64,000 nt of DNA from Motacilla alba alba (GCF_015832195.1 NC_052027.1:7746149-7810148); one strand, 5' to 3'. Counted from the stretch's first letter, positions 39,601 through 54,868 are shown. Numbers and translations: made by a program. Notes: generated by a model from the letters alone, not told the origin.

Positions 39601-42600
39601 ACATCACAGAAATAGACACGATGATGGTAAATTTTCCTGACAATGTTTTAGTCAAAACAAACTATGATGTATTAGTAGAATTTGCAAAAATGTGTTTGTG
39701 CCATTAAAAACCTGGAAGGACTCTGCAGCCTGTGGTCACAGCCTGACCCTGAGTAGTGAAGCAGAGAGAAGTGTCAGGTGAGTGATGGGTTCCTGTGCTT
39801 CCTCCCTCCTCCTGATCCCTGCTTGTGGGTCAGAAAGCTCAGCTGTGCTGCCAAACACAGAAATATGGGCTCCATGATGATTTCACTCCTCCTCACTGAA
39901 AAAACCCCAATGTGTGGATACTGCTGCTCTCAGGAGCGAGTCCCAAACAAAAGAACAAACTTGATTGAGAGTGCAAAAGGGAAAGATTAAATGAAACTAT
40001 TTCCCAGCATGTTACTGGCAATCTGAAGGAAGAATAGGAAGCTGAAAAAAGCCTTCTCCTTCAGTTAGCTTCCCTCAAATCTTCGAGCAAGTCCCCAGCC
40101 TGGTACCATATCTCAGCAGTCTCACTTCTCACCTAGGGCAAATTATAAGGCAGACAAGTGATTTCTTACAGCAAGTGATACACTCTTTTGGCAGTTGGCT
40201 AGAGCTGGATATTTTATCTTTCAAACTACAACACATACATTTAAAATGAAAAAGCCAAACCAACGTCAGAGGGAAGTGTTCAGCTCCACTGCCTGGAACG
40301 TGAGGGTTAAAGGGGAAAGGAGCAGCAGCATCACCACTTAATACAGGGGATGTGACAATAGAGCACTTAAATACAGATACACATCCCCTTGGCTTGCCAA
40401 GCCCTCCTACCTGTGCAGGCCACTGCAGATAATTGTATAACAACAGCAGGCTGTCACAGCAGTGTGGAGACATCCCTAACAGGCTATGCAGGAGGTGTGC
40501 ATGAACATTTAGACGTCAATTAGGGACACTTTTTGCCAGGTTTTAAAACATGCTGAATACCAGCACCTTCGTCTGTCAAAGAGTTTAAACAGTGAAACCT
40601 CAGTAAAAAAATAAAATAAAATTGTATGCTCTTGGATTGAATTGAAACATGTGGCACACTTTGCTCCGATGAGCAGCTGAACACAAGGAGAGATTGACAC
40701 AAAATTTTTGCTTCTTTTTCACTTCCAGAATGAAATGGATTCAAATTTGCAAACTACAGGGAACAAGCCACAATTGCTTGTGGCTTGGTCAGCATCTTCT
40801 GCTGACCATAGATCTGATGACTATTTCCTTCCATTCAACAAACAGTGCCTGAAAGGACTGAAATATCTCCACGTGGGAACAGAAGCCAATATTTTATCAA
40901 ATTGATTGCTGCTGAAAACTTTGAGCTCTAAACAAGCCTTTGCTAAAGACCTATTGGCATTTAGGTTAACAATTATCTTTTTACAAGTTCTTAAGATGTG
41001 CTGAAAGTAACAGCACCCCCTAGTTAACAGAGAGCTAATTGATGCCAGAAGGATAAGGGATGGGATTCTGGGATGTTACTATTGAAAAGAAATCACTCAA
41101 TCAGTCTAACTTTGCTCTGAATGACAGCCTAAGAAAAGAGATTTTGAGGACTGTCTTGTAAAGAAGGTGCTGCCTGTGACAGCAGTGGGAAACCTCTTGA
41201 AATCCTAGACAGCCCAGTGAAGTGGGGAACCAAAACCAATGGAAACATCAGTCAATTACACCTACAAAAAAAGGGAACTTGAACTCAACAAAGGGATTTC
41301 CCTTTAAAAATTCAGGCTGTAGGCACAACAGAGCTCTAGCTGTCACGTTTATGTGGGTAGCCACTTTAATCAACCTTTTTAGCATGTATTTTGAATGGCT
41401 GTATTAGAAATATGAATTCTTCCTACCTGCTTTCTGAAAAGCTCTTTCAATTGAGACACTGCCTCCTCTGCAATGTCTCCTCTCAAGAGTCAAAAGTCAA
41501 TGCCCTAGAACTACAGGAATCTAGACTAAAAAAATCCTCTTCTACTTAATGCTTCTCCATAAACAGAGGAATTCCATCTCAACTGAGAAAACAGCAATTC
41601 TTGAACTTCAGTGTATGGTAACATAAATTTCTTTCTCAGCTGAAGATTTATCAGCTCCTAAAGCAAAAAAAAATGTCTTCCTCAATTCACTCTTTTGTTT
41701 CATCATCCTCAGACAACACAGCTTCTTTCAATTTTTATGAACTTTTTCTGAGGGGTCTTAATTTAGGCCAAGAAAAACATTGTCTGTTAAATGGCATCAT
41801 TAGACTCACATGATTTCTTGTGGTGCATGTGAAGTTTTTGGTTTCCTGCATCCTAAATGAGCCTTACCGTGTAAAAGAAATCAATATAAACAGCTGCTTT
41901 ATTCTGTGCTCTGATAACTGAGGGAAAACAACCCTCAATGAAGAAGTCATCTTTCACTTGGGAGAAAGTAAATGGGCAACTAAGTACACAAATAAAATTA
42001 GCAGATCAGGCACTGATTTCCTCACCAAGGCACGTGTGGGCCAGAGCAAAAGTTTTCAAAAGCAGAGCTCTGCCTTTTCTCATGGATCAATGAAAGATAA
42101 GGCTCTTCATCTGCTTAATTTCATTGCCACAAATACTTTGTAGATAAGAAAGAAGGCAGCAGCGTGAGGAAACACAGGTTCAGATTTCTTTTTGGTTTCT
42201 GAATTCACATGTAGGATGTGTTGATAGAAAGCCCAAAACTTCCATCCAGCCACAAAGTCACAGAAAATGGGACAGAGCCAGGTATCAACCATCTAGCAAA
42301 GAAGCTTGGTGATGACATCCAGTTGCAGCCTGATAAAGAGATTCATAAAGAACCTCTGCAAGAAGTTTTCAGGCTTTAAATAAAAATACTGGGGAATCAC
42401 TTCCATGTCTCACTACACTATCTGTCTAGTGCCAGTGAGCAAACTGGAAAAAAAGGGAAAGGAAAAAAAAGTGAAAAGTGGGAGCACAAAGGAAAAAGTC
42501 AAACCATTATTTTCTTAGGAGACCAAAGGTGACAGGCAAGGGAAAAAAAAATTAGTGTTGTCTTTCCATCTCTTTTGAGCTAAGGGGCACACAAGAAATT

Positions 42601-42723
42601 AGGGAAACAGACCCAAACTTATCTGAGCACATGTAAAAAACACAAGAAAATAGGAGGATACAGTCAAACATAGCTCCAATATCCTGCTGCCACAGAAGAA
42701 TGTTTCTCATACACATCTAAACC

Positions 42724-42738
42724 TTTTTTTTTTTTTTT
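42724..42738. repeat. Poly-T run (15)
   Basis: Fifteen consecutive T bases in unique sequence. Reverse orientation would make it an A tail for the minus strand, but no SINE or LINE body was recognised next to it. Confidence 0.8.
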
Positions 42739-45172
42739 GGCATACTTTGGGTCTGATCCAAAAGTCTGACACAGCCACTAGAAATGGTTATTGGATTAAA
42801 TTCTTAGACAGCACAGAAAATAGCAGGCTAAAGAATCTTAGCAGACTTTCCAAGAGTATTCATTCATCTCTGGCTTGGGAAAAGCTTGTGAAGTGTTAGA
42901 CTGAAAGAGAATTTTGCCAGGAAATCTGGGTTTGCACCACAAGAGCAGCTGCCTATAATAGTATTGCCCAGAGAGGTATTGAACAGGTGCTAGAACAAAA
43001 AAAATTGACAAGTAAACAAAACAATAAACCAAAATTGCCTAGTGCCCTCTAAGTAAGTTTCTTCATTGTGTGTAACAAAGCAACAACTCAGAGGAACTTC
43101 TGAAAGACATAAATGTCAACCCAGCACCCTGCTCAGGCTGACCTTTACAAAAGAGTTTTTCATTTTCACATTTTCCTATTTCTGTAGCAATAGAGAACTC
43201 CTTTGAAAACCTCCTCCTGGAGACTGCTGGAGAAACACAAGCCCTGGGAAAAGAACAAGATTGCCCAATAACGCCAGTACTCATGAATTTCCAAATGTGC
43301 CCTGTCACTTGCGAGCTCTGCCAGTGGTTTGGGCAGGGAAAAGGAGCTTCCCCTCTCTTTGTCCACATCTGCCAGGCATCTCGGCACGGCTGAGCAGTCC
43401 CACCCCGGGAAGAATTTGCTCCAGTGAGTCCTGTTCCTCCACAATTGCTGGCAAAGGGGGAAACAATGACAGCTTTCAAAATTCCCATGGCAACAGCTCC
43501 TTCTCTCTGCAAACTCCACTGGCAGCCCGAGCGCTGCACAAAGCAGCAGCACACGGGGGATCTGCAGCCAGGTAGCAACTGCTTCTGTTTCATAAAAAAT
43601 TCACAAGCACAAACCCCTGGCCACAGCTGGACAGTAACACCGAACTCAGGCACCTAATTGTTGCTCCAGCATGGATCCTTCTGTGTTCCTATCTTTGCAA
43701 TAATGGGCTTACCTAAAACGTTGGAAATTAGGTTTTTAAGGTCAATGGGAGACCTTTAAAATCCCTCCAAATAGAACCAAGGTCATGACTACTTGTGGTC
43801 ATTGACATTACAGCAATTTTTGTAAGTACAGAGGTATTAATCCCAGGAGCCTGACAATTTCCATTTTAGTAATGACATTCTAAACGCCTAAAACTTTTAG
43901 TGAAGTTTAATATTCTTCACTCCATGTACTGATCTGTTCTGTGCTGTTCTTAAGCATTGTTAAATGGTTCTTTCATTTCACTGTGGAATTGGCTGACCAC
44001 ATTTCAGCTGCGCATGGAGTGAACTCTGTATATTGTAACGTAATTACTCTCAGGGGATCCTAGGTAGTTGGAAAATGTTCTTATTTGATTTTTGGATTTT
44101 TTTTTCCTTTAAAGCAGCTACATCTTGCAAAAGCAGCCAATTATTTCTCTCCCTGGAATGAATAAAATAAAAAAAAAATTGCACCATACCATGATTAATT
44201 GAATTTTAAAATGGAAAAGGTCCACTATAAAAACACCTACTGTATAAGTAATGATGTTACTTGGGCTGAATAAATAATATTTAAATAAGCTCCAAGAAGA
44301 TTACAACAGTATTTATACTTATTTATTTCATGCTCAGTTGGATGTCAGTGTCCTGACATTTATATTAAGAGCATATATGCAGTGTAATTCATAATCACCA
44401 GGTATAGTTTTACAGAATTATTGATATGAATCAAATTTCATGATTGTTTAAGTGACTGCAAAAACTGAGCTCTGGAATTGATTCCTTGTAAGTAGGATTT
44501 GAACCAAAACCTGTAGAATTTTTTTCAAATTTAAATGCTTCTGATGGGTAGCAAGAACTGTCTCTTCTGGGACATGTATTTGGCTGAAAAAAGGTGTCCT
44601 CAGCACAGTTACCAGCATCAGCATGGGCATCTAATCTCTATATCATGCTAAATATTTTCTTCTTTGAAGTGATAAAAATCCAACTGTCAAGTAGGGCTTG
44701 ATCTGACCCAGTGCCTGGGAAAAGCTAATCAAAAGTAAGCCTTGTACGTTCCCCCTGCTTAAATCCACCCACCCAAATAAGCACAAGGTAGAATTTTTAT
44801 GAGGTAAAAGAGACTCTGCTGTCACAGCCCAATGTTAATTGGCACAAAGGTTTGAGAATACCTTCGTTTTACTGAGCTGCTTTGATTTCAACACTTCTGA
44901 GCTGAATTTTCTTGCTTCTTTATAATCCTGTCTTAACTATCACTGAGTTTGAAGTGAGAAAGGAGCTTAGACAGATCTATATCGGTGTTCATTCATGCCA
45001 GACTGTTGCATTTTCATCTGAAACATGGTTTGAAAAAAATTCCAATTTAGGGCAGGAGTAGCAGGGGGAGCACAGGGAATGCTAATCCCCTGTTCAGCTC
45101 TTGTGGGAGAAACAGGTAATAATTAGTCATTGGCCATCATGTCAACAACCTCTTATTTTCTTCTCTGACTGG

Positions 45173-45185
45173 AAAAAAAAAAAAA
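45173..45185 (+). repeat. Poly-A run (13)
   Basis: Thirteen consecutive A bases, then CATAAAAATAA. Simple low-complexity sequence. Confidence 0.8.
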
Positions 45186-48100
45186 CATAAAAATAATTCT
45201 CACCCCTTTCCCCTCCATCTTTGGGTTTGTACAGCTGATGCAATGATTTAGGCAGCGACCTGAGGCCTTTGCAGGAGCACCTCCCAGGACACTCACCTCC
45301 CAGCTGCTGGGGGAAGTAGGCACATTCAAAATTCAGCAAGGAAATAAACCTCAGGCAGTAAAAGAAGATGCAGCTTGGGCTCATTTCCATCCCCCAGTTT
45401 CCCTCCACATCAGTTCAAAGGCCTGGATGTTCTCCATTTTCACCAGAGAAAACATTACCATCATCAAGACAGTAGAATAGAAGCCACCATGGGGCTCCAC
45501 CTCTACTGAAAAACAAAACCCAGGATGCAGAAACACACAAACCCTCAAATCAATATTGCACTACAATATGGACAGGAGGAAATGTTACTGAAAACCAACA
45601 CATGATTTTGCAGATTAGCTGGAAAACTGTCAGAGATGGACAAAGCAGCTTACTTCACATGTAGCACTCAGTTTCCAGAGTTACCCTGTTTTCCTCTTCT
45701 GCATTTGCAGTCTCATATAGACATTCTACGTTATAAAATCCCTCTGCAATTAAAAACAAGCTAATGACACTTCACCCAATCCTCACACCTATGACTAATC
45801 ACTGCAAGATTGAAACCATTTCCAGGACTAAGAATAGGATTTCTAATTTTCATAAAATTACTTCCAGCGGGATTGATATATTATTTTTTTAAAACTTGAA
45901 TTATTTGATGAAAGGAGTTTAGGGGGTCACACTTCATACCATTTCCATCTAGCTTTCAGTTAGTTCCACTTTTTATTTATGTGCTGCAAGGGATAGATCT
46001 TCCTCCTTATTTTACAGAACTGCCTTTACTGACAAAAATAAAAGATCCCCATTCCACTGGACTTGCTTATCAAATTCGAACCAAGTGTAATAAAATGGCT
46101 GTTTGACAAAGATTTTAACAAGATATCCAAACACAGCCATTTTCATAATCTTATAATTCACTAATATGTTTCTCCCAATATTTTCTCAAAAACTTATTTA
46201 AGCCATAAAGCCTTGCAAAGATCACCCACATTTTACAGCCCACAGTACACAAACTTGAATATTATTTTACATTTTTCTTTGTAAGTATACATGCAGCTTG
46301 CAGTGTCTAGTAAATATTATGTCTTGTCACAGATAACCAGCCATTCAACTAATTGGAGATTTCTATTAAGATTTCTCCCAAATTCTCCCTTCCAGTAGCA
46401 TTTTTTCATCCTAATTCATCTCCCTGAAAATGAAGTCAGTTTTCTCTGTATTATCAATTTCTGTAGGAGATACTGGTATCATTTGGAATTGAACAAGCAA
46501 AGAAAAAGTTTTAAGTCTGCAGAATTTATTTATACTGCAAGGTCTTGAAATTGCCTAGTTAAGCCATTGAAGACAAAACTCTCAATCTATTTTAATGCTG
46601 TGGAATATATATTCCTCTTTTCCATCAGTTGCCTTTGCTTTAAGATACATATTCAGTAAAAAAAACACAACAGGAATGACTGAATATGAGGAGAGAAACT
46701 GACTATCAAAGGAGGAACTTCATTTAAATTAACTGATAATGCATTTCCTAGATATATATAAAAATAGGTACTTAGTTCTTAATCAGAGCATCAAACACAG
46801 AAAACCTCATTTCACATTCACACAGGTTTGTTCATGAGTCCCCTGTACCCCAAGAGATAATGTGAGCACACAACTAAGCCAATGTGCTTCTGCTGGCTCT
46901 CTGTCTGCTGACTTCCATCCATTGCAGTAATTCTACATTATACCCGTGTCAATTCCATCAACACTCATTAATCAGCCTTCCCCTGAATCCAACCTTCACT
47001 ATTTTGAAGGTAACTGCTATCTCATGAATCAAAATCCTTGTCTGGAGGTCTGCATGTAGTAAAATTCCACTTATGGAAGTTGCCTGCGGGAAGTGCTTTT
47101 TCCTTTATCTCTCCTTTTTGTCAGAGAAGATGGACCCAGTTTCTGGCGGTTCAATCTCTCTGCCATTGAAGTCTACAGCCTTAACAGCTTCATACAAACC
47201 ATGTGGAGTTTCAACCCAGGGGTCTGGGTTTCTGCCCACCTCCACGTAGAGGAGGCAGTGAAATACTCCTAGAGCACATCCTGACGTGTTCTGCAGCCCA
47301 GCCTACTGTACAGCAATCTCTATCAGCATACAGTGGCAGATTGCACAGGTTTAAATCACACCAGGAAGCAGTCAGGACAGGTGGCTGCAAAAATACAGGC
47401 TTCCAGGGAGCCAAAACCTGCCTTTTAGGAACTGGTTTATTTTAAGAAGCAAGCTTTTCCTGTCAGCCCCTGGGCATGCAGCTTGCTTCAGAAACACCTC
47501 TCAGAGGCACTGGCTGGCAGGACATGGTCAGATTGTTTCCAGCACTTTGGGTTTAAAACCATACAGGAATGGCATTCATAATTTCATTGATTAAAAGTCA
47601 TTTCCCTTTCATTTAGGGAGACAACGTGTGTGCATCAAGATAATGTGATCTAGAGTCTAAAAAAGTCAGGAATAGATCCTTTTGTGAAAGCAAGTCCTGT
47701 GGAGACAGGGCACAATTACTCAAAAAGTGTTCGTGGGAGAGACCGGGCAGTGTAACTGGCTGGAGAGCTCTGTCTTGCTCTGGATGGTCAAGGAAGAAAG
47801 ATGTGTGAAGGCAAGATAATTGAGGAGTGATGAGAAGAGATAATGAGACCAATGAGATAATCACCTTCAGCTTCAGCTGGACTGACCTAGGTTGAAGGGA
47901 AGCAGAAAGCAGAAGGAAACAGAAATGATTCCCACAAACACTGCTTTTCTTCTTCCAGATTTGGCAAAAAAGGCTTATTTTACCAAGTGCAAGAGCCTGA
48001 ATGGCTGCTCCCCTAGTGTGGGTAAGTTCTGCCAGCAGCATGTTATCTTAGGATTTATTCAGGCAAATTCTCCACCAGCAAGAGGTCACAGAAGTCACAA

Positions 48101-51100
48101 TCCCACAGAAATGATACGAGGCTGTGTCCGTACATGGCCATTGGCATGAGGGGGTGGATTTGCTTTCCCAACCAAGCCGGAGGATGTTGATAAGGGTACA
48201 AGGCTTTTCCAGGGACAATAGAAGATTGTTATTTTTATTTTCTAAAGGCCTGAACTATACAAAACCTAAAGAGTGATTTAACAAACAGCAGGTTTCTAAG
48301 AGCCAAGCAGTGCCCCAAAAATGCTTTTAGATAAAGGTATTAAAGTTCAGTGACTTGCAAAATATGGATAGATTATTTAACCTGCACTTCTACAGTGGAG
48401 CTACAAAATATTTTTGAGCTTAAAATTGAAAACATATAAAACCAACAAGCACACCCCAAAGATATTGAAACATCTTATTAAAAAATCTGAGGCAGTTGTG
48501 AATGCAAAAACATCCTGCCTTGCCTGCAGAACCACCCCAAATCTTCGACTTGCACAGACCCAACACTCACAGGCGGGCAGCATCCTCCTGCACCACAAGA
48601 ACCTGCTCCAGAGAGCTGGAGCCTTCCAGCCAGAGAATAACACACCTGTGTGGTTCAGACAGGCTACCATACACAAAGTGGGCTGTGGCTTGAAAGGGGT
48701 GAAGCACATCGACAAACCCTAGTTTGGACCCCAGTTTCTGCTTCCTGAATCTCCTGGATGGCTCAGGACAGATAATGGCTTTCTTTTCTCCCTTACAGTG
48801 GTGGAGGGAGCAAGAACCTCTGGCCTTACAAAGGTGCTACAAATAAGGACATCTTGGACATTCCCTCAATGAAGAGAATGTTAAACATAACAAGCCACTG
48901 TCAGTTCAGTGTGATTTTTATGGACCAGACCCTACTTCAGAATTCAATGGTAAGAAACAAGGGTTTTTTTCCTAGTGAAAAAGCAGACTGGAAACAGAAG
49001 TAATGGATGCACTAAAGATCTTTAAAACAGCATTATTGCAGTGTTCTGGGTTAATCAGGCCCATACGGTTTGGTACAAAATTAATCATCTACAACTGAAG
49101 TAATAAAGTCGCACTTGGAGACTGCATCTCAGCTTGGCATGGGCCCAGGAATGCACACTATGTCAGCCTGCTGGAAAACCATGGGGAAGGAACAGAAATA
49201 GTCATCTTCCCTACCCAAGTGCCTCAGGCGTTCTCTCCATCACACCAAACAAGGAGGTTCAACATCTCCCATCAGAATTGCACTGGATTTACTGCAGGTA
49301 CAAGACAGACCCCTCTGCTCCTTCAGTCACGTGGCATTACAATAATATATATACCATTGATAATAATATATCCATTTTTCACCACAATTAGCTTTATTTG
49401 CTCTAAATCCTTGTTCCCCAAAGACACATTAGATACTAAAACACATGACTGGTCTAAAATAAATGGTAAACTCTAAATGACTGGATAATTTTCTCGTTGA
49501 CAGTGAAACAGATGCAAACTACATAAAGTTAAACAGTAATGACTCTTCTGTAAAACTTCTAGTAGATGAATGTGGATGCTGTTAATTGCTATTAATTCCA
49601 GCTCAGTTTTAATTTGTGGCATAGGCAAGTCTCAGTACTTTTCACCAAAAGTGCATCAAACTCAAGACATGCTCTGTTTCCTATTAACGTCATCTCTGGC
49701 AGAGCTGGGGGCACACACAGACTGGAGGCATCTGTTACACACTGAACAGGGCACTGTGTGGTCCTCCCTTCAGGAGCCAGGGCACAGGGGTAGGCTGCTG
49801 AGGGAGAAAAAACAGGTTTTGATCTCACTGTGCCTCTCATCCCCTTTCAGCTCCACTGAGGATGCTGGAACACCTTTATTTTGCCTGTTGGGAATGTCAG
49901 GAGGACAAGACTGCTCTCGGATTTTCATACTGGTAACAAAATATTTGGAAGCAGAGGGGAGAGTATTCATGCCTTTTTCTTTTCTTCTTCTCATCATGAG
50001 CAGGACTAGACACAGGCTAGTCCCAGCTCTACACAGTAATTTAAAATCAATATAATCACAGTGAACTTTGTCACCTCTGCTTCAGCTGAGTAGGTTTTTC
50101 ATTCGGGTCTCTTGCCATTTTTCTCTCTGAAAATAAGTTCTTCAGTTTCTAGTCTGCCTTGAAATGAAATAAAGCCACCCTTGGCTTCAACACAGCACGT
50201 GAGCAGTCTCTCAAGACACGCAAGACACAGAGCAAACTTCCATCAACTGCACATTGCTACATTCAAACACAATGATTTCCATTAAATATTTAGGACTCAA
50301 ATATTTATATCCAGTCAGTTACATTGAACATTACTTATTCTCCAGGGAATTCTTGCTCTCCCTCAGCACAGAAGAGAGGATCAAAGTGTGTTTCCTGTAC
50401 TTAATAACAACACAGTAACATTAGATGCAAAGACCTTGGAAGCAAATATACATGTTTAGTATTAAAAACACCAGCAAGATCTTTTTGGGAGCCAATATTA
50501 ACAAGTGCTCATCTTTGCCCCAAGAAGCTTAAAGTGCCAGCTCCAAGAGAGAGTAAAATGTGTGTGTGTGAGGGAAGGTCAGTGATGCAGGAGACTTTTT
50601 CCACAGCTGTACCTTCACTCTGGAATACAGGCAGCTGGCAAGTCTGCCAGGCTGCAGAGTAATGCCCCAGGAATGGAACAGCCATCAGTACAGGAGTTCC
50701 CACTAGCAGACCAGTGCTGTAGGTCCTACTGGGAAGATTTACAGCTCGCATTTTGTACCAGAGAAATCACCAGCTAGACTTTGCTAATCGTGTTATCATG
50801 CTCAGTAATTCATACAGCTCTCCCACAGCAAAACCTTTTTATTACAGAATTTCAAAAACCAATACTTGAATTTTAAACTTTAATATGAACTTACATTTTA
50901 AAACATTAAATTATCCAGTGAAGCGGACGTGAATGTGAAAAAAGGCCATTTCCTCCATCATTTCATTAAATTTGAAAGTACTTATTTATTTTAATAAGTA
51001 GAGATGTCCATATGCCAGGAAATTAACATCAAAGAATGTTAAATATGCCCAGTATCACTTAAAAGCCTATGGAGCATTATGCATTTTCAGAAATAGCATA

Positions 51101-51895
51101 ACTCAGCAAAACTACTTTCCCAGCAGTTACTTTTTATTACAGTTTCCAATAGTACTTTGGGGGAGAAAAAAAAAGCTGAAAATGTTTACTATACTGTACC
51201 CTCCTGTTCCTACTGAAATCATAAGATGCAATGTTGAATGACGAGTTCAGGTGCCACACCACAACACCTTCCCTCATTTAAGGTCTTCTGCTAATGCCAA
51301 ACAGATGGTTGCCTACAAATCCCTCTTCCAAGGGCTCCTGTGCAGACCTCCTCCATTGGCACGTATGATCAGGGCATCAAATGGAAAGGCTGGACTTGGA
51401 CTACTTCCTTTGAACAGTTATACTTCACTTAGCACCACAGGATAGAATTATGACTAATATTTTGATCACTTGAACCACCCAGACATTTTTCAGCCTTCAG
51501 AACCCATCTGCCACACTCACAGGGGTTTTCTCACAGAAGCAGAACTTTACTGGCACGTGTTCTGAAAAGCTACTTGGGAGCTCTTGCCATTTTGAATAGG
51601 GGCCCATCATGGATTAGCCTAATTTCCCAAAGAAATAGGCTTATGTGTTTGAGCCTTCTACTGCATCCGAGCTACCAGCTCCCCTTCCCTCCCACCACAA
51701 CTCTCAAACTTGCTGGGTAACTCTGACCCAAACTGAGGGGTGACCTTTACAGATCCAGCACAGCCACTGGTTTAGTGAGGCACAAGCATCAGCACAGGGA
51801 ACAGTGGCACACAGCCCAACTGGAGGCCATGAAATCAACTCAGAGCTTCTTAGGCACTGGAGACTTTTCACAGGAATATGAAGCACTTAACTGTT

Positions 51896-51917
51896 CACAG
51901 AGCTGCACAGCTCTGTG
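51896..51917. repeat. Near-palindrome, 10-bp arms
   Basis: CACAGAGCTG and CAGCTCTGTG are separated by CA. This forms a compact dyad of 22 bp containing two AGCT cores. No function can be assigned. Confidence 0.75.
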
Positions 51918-54868
51918 TCTCAACAGAGAAAAGGAAGCTCTTAGTGCCTTCTCCAGCTCATAGTCTTCACCTCACTGCACTCAGCTTCAGCCATCGATGC
52001 ATTTAACACCAAGCCACCTCTCAAATGACTTGCACAAATTTAAGGTAGAGGTAACTTTTCTGTGTTTGCACTGAGAGCAATTATGTCTGCAGGCATCTGG
52101 GGAGCCCTTGTGCAATATAAGCAGTAGCTGAGCTACATGCACTGAGCCCTTCTTGACAAAAGTCACATCCAATTCTCTGCAAACACCTTTACAGAGCAAA
52201 TCCCCTTCCTCAGAGATCAGCATATGCTAATAGCGTGTCATGAAGATAAGTGGTCTCAATTTCACGTCTCCAGCAACAGAAATATAAATTAAAAACACGA
52301 TCTGAAGTGCCACAGAAGCTTCCAAGTTGGAATCTGTCTGAAAAGTTCACGTCACCTCTGGGTAGGAGCAGACTAGCATCTGGCATGTAAAATGGCTTTT
52401 CATACCCCCAGGGGCCACAGAAGGCTCCAGCAGCAGCCTGAGCTCAGCAGCCTGAGCCACACCACCACACCTCGGGAGCAAAAGACAGCATGTAAAACTG
52501 AACATGAAGTGATCTCAACTCTCCATGACTTCACTGCTGCGCTACCTCCGGGTAAATCTTCTTTCTGTACTTGGGAAATACATTCACACAAACACAGAGC
52601 AAATCCCATCACTTCCACTTCTTCGTTCTGAGCCTGTCCATTTAGTGGTTTGATCATCCAGGAGCTTGACACAAGGGATGGGCCCCAGGGCTCAAGGACC
52701 AGGTGATGTGAAATACAGCAGAGGGGCTTGGGAGGTCCAACCCAGCACAAAGCAAAACCAAATGATCAACATTTAAGGGATTTTTGTCACCTTAGTTGTA
52801 GCTGCGAGTGCATTAGGGGGAGTTGGGACACATAGGAAACATTTGTTTCACTATTCCACATAAGAAAAGCAACAGAAACTGCAGTCACATGCCAACACTC
52901 ATCACCTTCAGGCATTCAGCTGCAGGGACTGTTCCTCTTTTGTTCATTTCTGAGGAAATTTATACACCCAGACAGCTCAGAAAACCTCTCAAGAGAGTTA
53001 GAAATCAAGAACCCCACGCGGAACAGCTCCTCCTCCACTTTCTTCCAGCCACACACCTTAGATGTTTACCTGAATGCTTTAATTTACATCGAGCTAAAAA
53101 AATCAGCACGGGCCAGCATCAGAGACCTCAGCTCAGGCACACTGGGGTGATGAGACAGGGCACCCAGCCTCCCTGTGCCCTCCTGGTCTCCACAGCTGTG
53201 CTCACAGCATGAGCTTCCCTCTCAGCAGCTGTGCTAAGGAGGGATGTGCAGCTGTGTACGTGCCTGCAAGGCTGTAACCCTACAGCAGCGTGGAGAAAAC
53301 GTGCATGGAGTGAGACTGCATTCACACGGGCATGGAGGGGAGAGGGTTTACTTCAGCCACGGCCAGAACAGACTGGCTTAGGTTAAACTTGGCAAGCACA
53401 AGTTTACTGTTTGGAAGAAAACAGGCAGGATGGAGATGAAGGAAGATGGAAGGTCTAATACTCATGGCAGCAAAGACTTCTCTGGTGGAAGAGTTTCTTG
53501 CTGGCCAAATCTTAGATATTTTTAAAGGAGTTGTGTGTTTCAAAAGTATCTCCCCCTACTGAGAGTTCAACCACAAGAGCTCCATGAGTGAGCAATACCC
53601 ACCAGCCCTTACTATGGCAGGTCAAGTGCCAATCTTGATATCTCTGCAACAGGGACAAAGGGTTCCTAGTTCTTCACAAATGAAACCACTCATCTCACTA
53701 ATTATCCTGAAAATATTATCATCCCGCAGTCCCACTCCTCTCACAACTGGGCACTGTAAAGAGATGGGAATGGGTGGGAACACACACTTAGGAAACATTC
53801 ATTCAGGGTTCAGTTGAATTAAACCCACTTGCTTTCCCAGCTTTACAAAAACAGAAGCTTCATACTCAGGTTCCCAGTGAGGCTTGACATTATTTTTACA
53901 CTGCAGAGCAACATATCTCTTCAATAAATTATTCCAGTACCAATAGCCTCCCTCAGATAGAAAGGCTACAGAGATGACCCTTAAAGTTCACAGGAGAGTT
54001 CAAAACATTTCCAGAAAATCACTCAAGTGCTGCTTAAGGATGTAATTTATATGCACAGCTCCACACTCCATTGCAGGATTTCATATTTATTTAATTTGAC
54101 AAGTTAAAAGTGTGCCCATCCAACTCTTTGGGCATATGCAGCCTTTAAAAAAAAACTTTGTAACTTAAAGCCAAATGTTCTGCGTATTGAATAGGAAAAT
54201 AACATGATCTTCCTCAAACCCACTGGAAAAAACTGAAAGCATCAAACAGATTAAGAGCTTCAACAAAGCACCAGAACAGGGAGAAATCAAGTTTGCTGAT
54301 GAAGGAAGAATTAAGCTCCACAGCCTGATCACCTCCAGAAGACCTTCTGTTAGCTCAGGAGCTTCACAGCAGCTGTGCTACCAACATGGTCCCCCCCAAA
54401 GGAGGCAGTCTCCAAGGCAACCAAGGTGTCTTCAATCAGCACCTGATAAGGTGGGATGTGTGGCCTCAGAGACAGAGCACAGCCCTGGGACTGGCACTGA
54501 ATTTCCCACTCTGCTGTGCATGGCATGGGGTGCACGCAAGAGTTACTCACACCGCCCTGTCCCTCGGGCCCAGCACGCAAACACCTCCAGAGGCACTGTA
54601 AGAATGAGAGCTCCTGCAGCTGCTCAGCACTCATTCTGCAGTCCCAAAGTGTGGGAACCCAGGACATCCCTCTGGGTGCCCTGGATGGCCAGAGCCGCTG
54701 GCAGGGGGCTCTGAGACCCTGGCATGCAGCCAAAGACACACGTGGGGTTTTGATCTTAGCCCGTGGAGCAAATTACTAACTCTGTATGAAGAATTACAAG
54801 CCACACACACAAGTTTAGGTATTGTAGTAGAAGTAGTCACGAAGTGAAAGGAAGGGTTTTTGAGTGCT

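Larger units (their letters stand above)
36661..54742. other. Intronic sequence, no recognised gene
   Basis: Eighteen kilobases of unique AT-rich sequence with short homopolymer runs only. The 196-codon minus frame at 43063-43653 overlaps open frames on the other strand and has no recognised domain. A splice-site-like pair at 47959-48021 is discussed in the findings. The GC-richer stretch at 54.35-54.74 kb just left of the LTR holds overlapping chance frames. Confidence 0.6.

Noticed and set aside
43063..43653. 196-codon minus-strand ORF
   Set aside because: Composition is irregular and cysteine-rich without a known pattern, and open frames overlap on the opposite strand. No splice or conservation evidence.
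48320..48385. Possible second reverse MIR fragment (TTCAGTGACTTGC)
   Set aside because: Only about a dozen bases resemble the MIR core, with no supporting flanks.
52725..52750. Possible CR1 LINE 3' end (GGAGGTCCAACCCAGCAC)
   Set aside because: Only a short phrase resembles CR1, and the diagnostic terminal 8-bp repeats and flanking CR1 body are absent.
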